This document shows positions 1 through 6,642 of a stretch of 20,778 bases of DNA, piece after piece (within the stretch, counting starts at the first letter, position 1; each line of letters opens with the position of its first letter). The stretch is from NCBI GenBank assembly GCA_947628575.1, contig CANRAK010000014.1:1-20778 (forward strand). Direction: 5' to 3'. The notes below the pieces were generated by a model that saw only the letters and a program-made list of their open reading frames with translations, did not search any database and was not told where the DNA came from. The stretch is from an uncultured Clostridia bacterium. GTDB taxonomy: Bacteria; Bacillota; Clostridia; TANB77; CAG-465. The position numbers were made by a program, and so were the translations under genes.

Positions 1-745
1 ATTTTAAATCTTCTAATTCAGACTGAACATATAAATATATGTTATTATCCTCACCGTAAGCTACCATAGGCACTGATTCTTTAAATAGCGAATACGTTAG
101 TGCAACTATGTCTTTTTCTTTAAAGAATTCTTCATTATACTCAGAATTTTTAACTTTATATTTATTTTCAAATTCTTTTAATTCCTCTAAATTTGAAATA
201 TGCTCTATTATTCTTTCTTCCTTTTTTAAGTTCTCAGCTTCCATTATTTTTTTATTAGAAGAAATAATTTCTAAATCAATAGCATCTTTAAGTTTTTCTT
301 TATTATATTTAATATTTAGCGGTATTGTATCTGATGTTATATTATATTGTTCTTCTATATATGGCTCTTTAGATATAAGTAAAAAATTATAATATTTATA
401 ATACTGCTTTATATTGTTATTTATATCTATACTCATAATATATTTTACATTATCTTTTTCAAGTAAATATGCATTTACATCTATATTACGTATTAATAGC
501 ATAATAATTATACAAATTGCAACTTCAACTTGTGCAAGTAGAAATTCTGTTATTATTCTGTTTGCTTTACTTAATTTGTATATTGAATTTTTAAAAACTA
601 AAAATATATTTATTCCAATTAAACCTAATATAATACATATAGCTATCTTCATTATCCAAATTTGAGGTTGCACACCTAAAGCTAATAATGCAACATATAT
701 TATAATAAATAAAATTGAAATTATTAATGATATTTTTTTAAACAT
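1..745 (-). CDS. Uncharacterised membrane protein, 3' end beyond the window
   Basis: The minus strand is open without a stop from an ATG at 745-743 to the left edge, giving 248 residues of an incomplete protein. The N-terminal part has three hydrophobic segments at about residues 5-24, 30-51 and 67-85. A hydrophilic, Lys/Glu-rich part follows (about 90-248) that should lie on one face of the membrane. The start is supported by an AAGGAG site about 9 bases upstream. It overlaps the end of the cation-efflux gene by 8 bases (ATGTTTAA), so the two are probably translated together. I recognise no family. The short plus-strand open frames across this stretch are low-complexity shadows of this gene. 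Confidence 0.75.
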   Translation of the reverse strand, partial: MFKKISLIISILFIIIYVALLALGVQPQIWIMKIAICIILGLIGINIFLVFKNSIYKLSKANRIITEFLLAQVEVAICIIIMLLIRNIDVNAYLLEKDNVKYIMSIDINNNIKQYYKYYNFLLISKEPYIEEQYNITSDTIPLNIKYNKEKLKDAIDLEIISSNKKIMEAENLKKEERIIEHISNLEELKEFENKYKVKNSEYNEEFFKEKDIVALTYSLFKESVPMVAYGEDNNIYLYVQSELEDLK

Positions 746-1628
746 TTCTTTCTTTCTCCTTTGACTCTTTAAATGGGTCAACATGTACAATAACTTTATC
801 TATTTCTTCAAATTTATTTTCTATACGCTTTTGTATTCTATTTGCAATCTTGTGACTATTAAATGTATCGAGAGTACCATCTAATAATATTGTAAGTACA
901 ACTACATATTTATATCCTGTAGGTATAGTATACATACTTTTAATACCTTTTACCTCAGCATATTTATTAATACACTCAAAAATCTTAGATTGAGTTTCCT
1001 CGTCAATAGATTTATCCATAAGTACATTATAACTTTCCATAAATATTTTTATACCTGTATAAAAAATCCAAATAGATATACCAATACCTACTACACCATC
1101 TACCCAAAATACATTAACTAAACTAAGTAAAATAGATAAAGTAGTAAATGATGTTACTATGCAGTCATTTCTATGATCATTCATATTAGATATAATTAGT
1201 ATATTATTACATTTTTTAAGTGATCTTTTTGCATATAAATATAATGATATTTTAGTTATAATAGTTATAATACATACTATTAAAAGCCACCAAGAAAATT
1301 CTATTTTATTTTTATATATAATTGAAAAAACAGAGTCATATAGTATTTTAATTGATACTATAAGCATTGATACACTAATTAAAAGTGAAAATATATATTC
1401 TGCTTTTCCATGTCCAAAATTATGGTCTTTATCACTTGGTTCACTAGCTATTTTATTTCCAATCCAAGTCATTATTGATGCAAAAATATCTCCTGCACTA
1501 TTTGCAGCATCAGCAATCATTGCCTGACTTTTTGAAATAATTCCTATTACTGCTTTTATCACTAATAAAAATATATTTCCTAGTATTCCTAATATTCCAA
1601 CTTTTTTAGTTATTTCAAACCTATTCAT
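738..1628 (-). CDS. CDF-family cation efflux protein, manganese-type metal site
   Basis: This is a 296-residue cation diffusion facilitator, a membrane antiporter that exports divalent metal ions. The N-terminal half is strongly hydrophobic with the usual transmembrane helices, and the last 80 or so residues form the cytoplasmic domain. Family hallmarks are visible: DHNFGHGKAE at 68-77 and NDHRND at 150-155. The metal-site residues read N43xxxD47 in helix 2 and D151xxxD155 in helix 5. This Asn/Asp pattern is known from manganese exporters such as streptococcal MntE, whereas zinc transporters carry His. Manganese export is therefore my inference. A longer frame begins inside tRNA-Trp at 1697. 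I chose the ATG at 1628 because GGAG (1637-1642) precedes it and because it lies beyond the tRNA terminator. Confidence 0.9.
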   Translation of the reverse strand: MNRFEITKKVGILGILGNIFLLVIKAVIGIISKSQAMIADAANSAGDIFASIMTWIGNKIASEPSDKDHNFGHGKAEYIFSLLISVSMLIVSIKILYDSVFSIIYKNKIEFSWWLLIVCIITIITKISLYLYAKRSLKKCNNILIISNMNDHRNDCIVTSFTTLSILLSLVNVFWVDGVVGIGISIWIFYTGIKIFMESYNVLMDKSIDEETQSKIFECINKYAEVKGIKSMYTIPTGYKYVVVLTILLDGTLDTFNSHKIANRIQKRIENKFEEIDKVIVHVDPFKESKEKERNV

Positions 1629-1645
1629 TTTTAATTCACTCCAAT

Positions 1646-1678
1646 AAAAAAAACACTTGATACTAAAAAGTACCAAGT
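1646..1678 (-). terminator. Intrinsic terminator of tRNA-Trp
   Basis: On the minus strand a 10-bp stem (ACTTGGTACT paired with AGTATCAAGT, one G-T wobble) with a TTTT loop is followed by G and then eight T. It lies 7 bases past the CCA end of tRNA-Trp and just before the ribosome site of the cation-efflux gene. Confidence 0.85.
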
Positions 1679-1685
1679 ATATGTA

Positions 1686-1759
1686 TGGCAGGGGCACTAG
1701 GAGTTGAACCCAGCTCTGGAGTTTTGGAGACTCTTATTCTACCGATGAACTATGCCCCT
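1686..1759 (-). tRNA. tRNA-Trp (anticodon CCA)
   Basis: This is a 74-base cloverleaf with an encoded 3' CCA. The acceptor stem AGGGGCA pairs with TGCCCCT. The D arm is GTTC/GAAT, the anticodon loop is CTCCAAA with anticodon CCA, and the T arm is CTGGG-TTCAACT-CCTAG. It closely resembles the Bacillus tRNA-Trp as I remember it. The outermost anticodon-stem pair (A27-C43) looks mismatched. The gene has its own promoter (1775-1803) and terminator (1646-1678). Confidence 0.95.
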
Positions 1760-1774
1760 TTACTGACAATAGAT

Positions 1775-1803
1775 ATTGTAACATCAATTATCAATTTTTT
1801 CAA
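1775..1803 (-). promoter_or_regulatory. Sigma-A promoter for tRNA-Trp
   Basis: Minus strand: TTGAAA (1803-1798), a 17-base spacer and TACAAT (1780-1775). The -10 ends 15 bases before the tRNA 5' end, leaving a leader of roughly 8 bases. Confidence 0.75.
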
Positions 1804-1821
1804 GTACTTTTTAATATATTT

Positions 1822-2529
1822 TTAACTTAATTGTACTAGTTTAAATCCTGTATAATCACAACCAACCATCTTATACTCTATTTTTCCTATTGTTCCTTCC
1901 TTTACCATTGTATGTCCGTATCCATGTAAATGTCCGTATATGCATTTTTTTACATCATATTCTTCCATTATTTTAGTAAAATTAGATATAAATGGTGGAA
2001 AATGTAATGCTACTATTATGTCCTTTTTTATACCTTTTTTCATATATTCTTCTTGTATTCTTTTACCTTCTTTTAATGAAATTAAAAGTCTATTTTCTTC
2101 TCTTGCTATTATTTTTTTATCTTGCTCTGCTGTATTGCCTTCTGTCTTTCCCCATGCTCTTGTGCCACAAATTATATAATCTGGAGTATCTATAGCATTA
2201 TTGTGTAAAACGTAAAAGTTTTTAAATCCACATTCTTCAAAAAACCTCTCCATTTTTGTTTTTGTAGCAAAATAATAATCATGATTACCTCTAACTATTA
2301 TTTTCTTACCTGGCAAGTTATTTATATATTCAAAATCTTTTATACTTTCTTTTAAAGTAATTGCCCATGAAATATCTCCAGAGATTATCACATAGTCTTC
2401 ATCTTTTACTGTACTTATCCAATTTTTCTTAACAACTTCTTCATAATTATCCCATACCTGACCAAAGATATTCATAGGCTTATTTACTCCAAATGACAAA
2501 TGCAAATCTGATATTGCATATATAGCCAT
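1822..2529 (-). CDS. Calcineurin-like metallophosphoesterase
   Basis: This 235-residue protein is a cytosolic metal-dependent phosphohydrolase. The binuclear metal-site motifs appear in order: D8xH10 (SDLHL), GDISW with D52, GNHD at 81-84, H176 (ALHFPP) and GHLHG at 199-203. No signal peptide is seen. It is the last gene of the M50 protease-tsaD-CYTH operon, 21 bases after the CYTH gene, with an AGGTGA site before the ATG. No terminator is evident before the tRNA-Trp promoter, so the operon transcript may read into the tRNA. The substrate cannot be told from sequence. The neighbouring CYTH domain suggests phosphate or nucleotide chemistry, but that is only a guess. Confidence 0.9.
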   Translation of the reverse strand: MAIYAISDLHLSFGVNKPMNIFGQVWDNYEEVVKKNWISTVKDEDYVIISGDISWAITLKESIKDFEYINNLPGKKIIVRGNHDYYFATKTKMERFFEECGFKNFYVLHNNAIDTPDYIICGTRAWGKTEGNTAEQDKKIIAREENRLLISLKEGKRIQEEYMKKGIKKDIIVALHFPPFISNFTKIMEEYDVKKCIYGHLHGYGHTMVKEGTIGKIEYKMVGCDYTGFKLVQLS

Positions 2530-2550
2530 TTAATCACCTATCTTTCTAAT

Positions 2551-3096
2551 TTATTTTAAAAAATCAGCTTCATCTACATCTTGTGTATATTCTTTCCAAT
2601 TAGCAACATAGTCTTTATATCTATTATCAAAATCTTCCTTTTTTGAAACTTCTATACCTAACTTCTTAAAATCTTCTTCAAGTAGACTTTTTGCCTGTTC
2701 AACATTTGCTTCATCTGCTACTTGCTTTTCTATTTCAAGAATATAACCATATCCTACTGTATAATCTATACACATTTCTGCATTTTCATCAAGTTGAATT
2801 TTACTTCTAGTTCTATACCATTTTATATCTACATCATAATCTAGTAATCCAAGCATAGACTCTAATTCATCTGTATACTTATTATCCACTTTTACAATTT
2901 TTTCTAGTCTTGATTCTTCGTGCATTTTACCTGTTTTAAGCCATAATTGTGTATAATCTTTTGTCTTCATCATTCTAAAATCTTGTTTACAATTAAAATA
3001 ATATGTAATTTGTTTTTGCTTATCTGCATTATATTTAGATATTAATTCATTATATTTATCTTCGGAGATAAATGACCTTAATTCTACTTCTATCAT
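2551..3096 (-). CDS. CYTH-domain protein (putative triphosphate-binding enzyme)
   Basis: This is a 181-residue single-domain protein. It begins MIEVELR, matching the N-terminal ExExK-type strand of CYTH domains, with Arg7 where Lys is usual. Alternating charged strands follow (LEKIVKV near 64-70; WYRTRSKIQL near 97-106; EMCIDYTVGYGYILEIEKQV near 111-130), as expected for a triphosphate-tunnel barrel. Family members include class IV adenylate cyclase, thiamine triphosphatase and inorganic triphosphatase. I cannot choose among them. The start is backed by AGGAGG just upstream, and the gene lies 16 bases after tsaD and 21 before the metallophosphoesterase in the same operon. Confidence 0.8.
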   Translation of the reverse strand: MIEVELRSFISEDKYNELISKYNADKQKQITYYFNCKQDFRMMKTKDYTQLWLKTGKMHEESRLEKIVKVDNKYTDELESMLGLLDYDVDIKWYRTRSKIQLDENAEMCIDYTVGYGYILEIEKQVADEANVEQAKSLLEEDFKKLGIEVSKKEDFDNRYKDYVANWKEYTQDVDEADFLK

Positions 3097-3112
3097 AATT
3101 TCCTCCTATATA

Positions 3113-4114
3113 TTATTCACCTATCTTTAAATTTGCTATTGCATTTAAATCTAATTTATCTTTTATATCATAAGTCTTTCCACAAATATAGTTATAATGT
3201 GCTGCACTAGCTATCATAGCAGCATTATCTGTACAATATTTTAAGTCTGGCATATAGCACTCATAATTATTCTTTTTCGCTGCTTTTTCTAATTTTTCTC
3301 TTAGCACTAAATTAGCAGAAACACCACCTGCAAGAACCACTTTATTTATACCATATTCTTTCATGGCATCCATACAAGTTGTTACTAGCTCTTCTGTAAC
3401 AGTTTGTTCAAAAGAATGTGCTAAATCTGCTTTTCTTAATTTGTCTTTTTCTTTATTTGCAATATTTATAACGGCTGTTTTTATTCCACTAAAGCTAAAA
3501 TCAAAATTATCAAATTTTGTTTTAGGTAAATTATATGTAAACTCACCTTCTCTTGCAAGTTTGCTTACTTTCGGACCTCCTGGATAAGGAAGACCTAGAA
3601 CTCTAGCTACTTTGTCAAAAGCTTCTCCAACAGCATCATCTCTAGTTTTTCCAATAATATCAAAATCAGTATAATCTTTTACATGTATTAAATGTGAGTG
3701 TCCACCAGATACTACAAGTGCCATAAATGGTGGCTTAAGGTCTGGATATGTAAGATAATTTGCTGCAATATGACCTTCTATATGATGTGTTGGTACTATA
3801 TTAATATTTAGTGCGTATGCTAAAGATTTTGCATAAGCTACACCTACTAGTAATGCCCCTATAAGTCCTGGACCATAAGTTACACCAATATAATCTATAT
3901 CTTTAAAATCTAATCCTGCTGTATCTAAAGCCTCTTTAACAACAAAAGCTATGTTTGTTAAATGCTTTCTTGAAGCAATTTCTGGTACTACTCCTCCAAA
4001 TTTTTTATGTATTGGTATTTGTGTAGAAACAATATTTGCTAAAACTTCTCTTCCGTTTTTTATAATTGCAACTGATGTTTCATCACAACTACTTTCAATT
4101 CCTAAACAAATCAT
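3113..4114 (-). CDS. tsaD: tRNA N6-adenosine threonylcarbamoyltransferase TsaD
   Basis: This 333-residue protein is the normal length for bacterial TsaD (Kae1/Gcp family), which with TsaB and TsaE transfers threonylcarbamoyl to A37 of tRNAs reading ANN codons. Diagnostic features are the N-terminal GIESSCDETS at 5-14, the iron-binding H111xxxH115 (HHIEGH), SGGHSH in the ATPase core, GVSANLVLR, and the C-terminal YCTDNAAM with D296 as the third metal ligand. It is the second gene of the operon, 14 bases after the M50 protease gene, with GGAG before the ATG. tsaB and tsaE are not in the window. Confidence 0.97.
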   Translation of the reverse strand: MICLGIESSCDETSVAIIKNGREVLANIVSTQIPIHKKFGGVVPEIASRKHLTNIAFVVKEALDTAGLDFKDIDYIGVTYGPGLIGALLVGVAYAKSLAYALNINIVPTHHIEGHIAANYLTYPDLKPPFMALVVSGGHSHLIHVKDYTDFDIIGKTRDDAVGEAFDKVARVLGLPYPGGPKVSKLAREGEFTYNLPKTKFDNFDFSFSGIKTAVINIANKEKDKLRKADLAHSFEQTVTEELVTTCMDAMKEYGINKVVLAGGVSANLVLREKLEKAAKKNNYECYMPDLKYCTDNAAMIASAAHYNYICGKTYDIKDKLDLNAIANLKIGE

Positions 4115-4128
4115 TTTTGTCTCCTTTA

Positions 4129-4779
4129 TTATAAGTTAAGTATAAAATTCAAAATATTAAGTACAAATTTATATGCTGGCCATATTATGTATGAGCTTAT
4201 ATTAGTCATAAAAATAACTAATATAATAATAAATGAATATCTTTCTAGTGTATACATAAAGCCTCTAAATCTTTGTGGTAAAAAGTAAAATAAAACTTTT
4301 GAACCATCAAATGGTGGTAAAGGTATCATATTAAATATTGCAAAAATTACATTAAAGCTAATTGTCATTTGAAGCATAGATTCAATTATTAATACTATTT
4401 TTGTAGCAGATGGAGTAAATACTCCTATAATAATTAAAACCTTATATATTAAAGTAATTAAAATTGCAAGTAATAAATTAGATGCTGGTCCTGCAAGTGA
4501 TGTTAGCATAGTGCCTTTTGCTCTATCTTTAAAATTTCTATCATCAACCATTACAGGTTTGCCCCAACCAACACCAAATAGTGCAATACACAAAAAACCA
4601 AATGGCTCTATATGCTTAAATGGGTCAAGAGTAAGTCTTCCTCTCAATTTTTGACTTATATCTCCTAGTTTATATGCTACCCAAGCATGAGCATATTCGT
4701 GTATAGATAATGATATTAAAAGTGCTGGTAATGTATATAAAAAAGATATTAAACCTTCTCTTGTAAAAATATCAAACAA
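4129..4779 (-). CDS. Site-2-type zinc metalloprotease, M50 family
   Basis: This is a 216-residue integral membrane protease of the short M50 group, with several hydrophobic helices. The zinc motif H27EYAH31 sits in the first helix, and the third-ligand motif NMIPLPPFDG has D158. The signature GRLTLDPFKHIEPFG at 47-61 is typical of bacterial SpoIVFB/YdiL-like relatives without PDZ domains. Translation appears to begin at TTG (4779-4777), 8 bases after GGAG, because the nearby ATG is out of frame. It is the first gene of the tsaD operon. A sporulation role as in SpoIVFB is possible but not indicated: there is no CBS domain and no SpoIVFA partner beside it. Confidence 0.9.
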   Translation of the reverse strand: MFDIFTREGLISFLYTLPALLISLSIHEYAHAWVAYKLGDISQKLRGRLTLDPFKHIEPFGFLCIALFGVGWGKPVMVDDRNFKDRAKGTMLTSLAGPASNLLLAILITLIYKVLIIIGVFTPSATKIVLIIESMLQMTISFNVIFAIFNMIPLPPFDGSKVLFYFLPQRFRGFMYTLERYSFIIILVIFMTNISSYIIWPAYKFVLNILNFILNL

Positions 4780-4812
4780 AATATCATCTCCTACTTAATA
4801 AAACTATATACT

Positions 4813-4841
4813 ATTTTACTATATCTGTCCCATATTTGCAA
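4813..4841 (-). promoter_or_regulatory. Sigma-A promoter for the M50-tsaD-CYTH-MPE operon
   Basis: Minus strand: TTGCAA (4841-4836), a 17-base spacer and TAAAAT (4818-4813), 34 bases before the TTG start of the protease gene. Confidence 0.6.
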
Positions 4842-4951
4842 GAAAAAGAAGTGAATAAAGCTTGCAAAATAGCATTATTTTAACACATTTTAATAATATT
4901 ACAATAAATTACTTAAAATATATATAGTTGACTGTTTAAACCTACTGTTTC

Positions 4952-4980
4952 TTGACTTTATTTTTACTTTAAAGTACAAT
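4952..4980 (+). promoter_or_regulatory. Sigma-A promoter for the J-domain gene
   Basis: TTGACT (4952-4957), a 17-base spacer and TACAAT (4975-4980), 23 bases before the ATG. It lies in the divergent intergenic region shared with the tsaD operon. Confidence 0.75.
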
Positions 4981-5003
4981 GTTAATATACATAGGAGTTT
5001 GAT

Positions 5004-5621
5004 ATGAAAAATTATTATGATATACTAGAAGTTAGTAGAACAGCTTCTAAAGATACAATCAATAAAATTTTTAAAATACATATGAAAGCAAATCATCCAG
5101 ATTTATTTCAAGGTGAAGAAAAGAAAAAAGCTGAAGAAAAATCTAAAGAGTTTACTGAAGCATATAATGTACTCTCAGATGATAATGAAAGAGCAAAATA
5201 TGATGCTCAGCTTGCTGAAGAAGAAAATCTAAATTCTAATGAAAAAATGCAAACTATTATTCAAGAAAATGAGTATCTAAAGCAAGTAATTGCAAAAAAA
5301 GATGCGCTTTTATCTAAACTAACAAATTCAGATTTTTCACAATTTAATGATTATAGCACTAGCCCTCAACAAGTTAATAATACAAATAATATATATAATA
5401 GAGAAAATTATGGTGGATTTAATGGATTTACTCCTAAAAATCCTTATGAAGGAATGTCATTAGAAGAACTTCAAAACTTAAAAAAAGAAGAAACAAAAAG
5501 ATATTATTTTAGTTTATTTAAAGAATACGGAATTAAAATCTTAATATTAGTAGTTATATTTATAGTTATGCTTTTAAGTCTAATGTCATCATTTAATGAT
5601 TTAAAAAACTCAATAAAATAA
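5004..5621 (+). CDS. Membrane-anchored J-domain (DnaJ-like) protein
   Basis: This 205-residue protein has an N-terminal J domain at about 1-70 containing the essential H31-P32-D33, which stimulates Hsp70 (DnaK) ATPase. Next come a predicted coiled-coil stretch (about 72-110), an Asn-rich linker (about 110-150) and one C-terminal membrane helix at about 177-197. It lacks the Gly/Phe region, zinc finger and substrate-binding domains of true DnaJ, so it is a specialised co-chaperone that probably recruits DnaK to the membrane. With the anchor at the C terminus, the J domain should face the cytoplasm. AGGAG precedes the ATG. It is a single-gene unit between its promoter and a hairpin terminator. 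Confidence 0.88.
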   Translation: MKNYYDILEVSRTASKDTINKIFKIHMKANHPDLFQGEEKKKAEEKSKEFTEAYNVLSDDNERAKYDAQLAEEENLNSNEKMQTIIQENEYLKQVIAKKDALLSKLTNSDFSQFNDYSTSPQQVNNTNNIYNRENYGGFNGFTPKNPYEGMSLEELQNLKKEETKRYYFSLFKEYGIKILILVVIFIVMLLSLMSSFNDLKNSIK

Positions 5622-5648
5622 CAGAGCCTTTTTTAAGGTTCTGTTTTT
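5620..5648 (+). terminator. Terminator of the J-domain gene
   Basis: An 11-bp stem (AACAGAGCCTT with AAGGTTCTGTT, one G-T wobble) with a TTTT loop runs into a T run. It overlaps the last codons of the convergent minus-strand gene. The minus-strand tail (ATTTTATTG) is weaker. Confidence 0.8.
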
Positions 5649-6580
5649 AATTTCAAAAATTTAATTGAGTTTTCTTTTAGTTTTTGTAATGTCTTTAAAG
5701 TATCCATATAATTCATTTGAGTATTAATAACCTTGTCTGGAAAATCTATTACTCTATCATATAAGTTATATTTATTTATAATTTCTACTTGTTCTTCACT
5801 ATCATTATTATAGAAAATATGTAAATTTTTCTCAAATATAATACCTAATTTAATACCTTCTTCAGCTGATGTAATGACATGCTGTGCATTTGCTATTAAT
5901 TTAACTAAATCAGATGGATTAGCATTTCTTATTCTCTTTGCACGATGTATTAATGAGCACACTTTATCTGCTACTATATACACTTTAAATGGCGTATCTT
6001 TAATTAAATTATTTGTATATTCTAGCATATCTTTTGTAACTGTATTTGCATATATTATTATATATTCACTATATTTTAACTCTATCTTGCTTTTTTCTGA
6101 GAAGTCAATCCATTCATCTTTTGATAGTAAAAATATCGGGTCAACTACTTCTTTTATTTCTTCTTCATTAAAATCAAATATTGTTGATAGTGCCTTGTAA
6201 TTACACTTAATATGTTCTAGTTGTGCCTTGCTTATATCTTTTATTCCATAAGCATAACACTCTTTTCTATCTGTACAAGGATCTAAATCTTCATACTTAG
6301 CGTTAGTAATTAAATATTTGTCTGCAAGTGGTGGAAAGTTTTCTAGTTCTTCTATACTTTTATATCTTGTAGATGTAAGCATAACATTATTATTTAAAAA
6401 ATTATATAATAATCTATTCTTATTTTTCTCAAAATAATTTTTACAATTAATATCATATAGATTGTAGTCTATTATTTGTATTTGCTCTCCACTTTTTTTA
6501 ATATATTCATATAAAGAATATATTTGTAGTGCAGAATTATAGTTTAATTTATCATTGTATGTTAGTGCTGCTATTTCCAT
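5633..6580 (-). CDS. Divergent polysaccharide pyruvyl transferase-like protein
   Basis: This is a 315-residue soluble protein. Its N-terminus (MEIAALTYNDKLNYNSALQ, then QIIDYN at about 36-41) matches the opening of the PssK/CsaB polysaccharide pyruvyl transferase family (typically ILTYHxxxNYGAxLQ). Family-like pieces follow: DPIFLLSKDEW, and a C-terminal DLVKLIANAQHVITSAEEG resembling the usual NADYVVTxSFHG segment. The family's SFHG residues are replaced by SAEEG, so catalysis is uncertain. A sugar or spore-envelope role is conceivable given the neighbouring spoIVA, but this is not shown. An in-frame ATG at 6586 abuts GAGGG, so I prefer the ATG at 6580 with 6-base spacing. Confidence 0.6.
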   Translation of the reverse strand: MEIAALTYNDKLNYNSALQIYSLYEYIKKSGEQIQIIDYNLYDINCKNYFEKNKNRLLYNFLNNNVMLTSTRYKSIEELENFPPLADKYLITNAKYEDLDPCTDRKECYAYGIKDISKAQLEHIKCNYKALSTIFDFNEEEIKEVVDPIFLLSKDEWIDFSEKSKIELKYSEYIIIYANTVTKDMLEYTNNLIKDTPFKVYIVADKVCSLIHRAKRIRNANPSDLVKLIANAQHVITSAEEGIKLGIIFEKNLHIFYNNDSEEQVEIINKYNLYDRVIDFPDKVINTQMNYMDTLKTLQKLKENSIKFLKLKTEP

Positions 6581-6598
6581 ATCCATCCCTCTAAAAAC

Positions 6599-6626
6599 AT
6601 TTTATCACTAATACATTTTTTGTCAA
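6599..6626 (-). promoter_or_regulatory. Sigma-A promoter for the pyruvyl transferase-like gene
   Basis: Minus strand: TTGACA (6626-6621), a 16-base spacer and TAAAAT (6604-6599), only 19 bases before the ATG at 6580. The leader must be very short. The gene is therefore likely expressed separately from spoIVA. Confidence 0.65.
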
Positions 6627-6642
6627 TAAAAGGGAGATAATA

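Noticed and set aside
108..665. Two plus-strand open frames of 94 and 83 residues
   Set aside because: Both are Ser/Leu/Ile/Phe-rich low-complexity readings opposite the continuous minus-strand frame at 1-745, and neither has a ribosome site.
1629..1697. N-terminal extension of the cation exporter
   Set aside because: It would be read through the tRNA terminator and into the tRNA-Trp 3' end. The ATG at 1628 has its own ribosome site and the normal family start.
1940..2195. Overlapping plus-strand frames opposite the metallophosphoesterase
   Set aside because: They are antisense shadows of a well-conserved gene, with no start signals.
3363..4139. Plus-strand frames opposite tsaD
   Set aside because: They are shadows of tsaD, whose catalytic motifs are complete on the minus strand.
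4129..4779. Assignment of the M50 protease as SpoIVFB
   Set aside because: There is no SpoIVFA neighbour and no CBS domain, and it is in a vegetative-type operon with tsaD.
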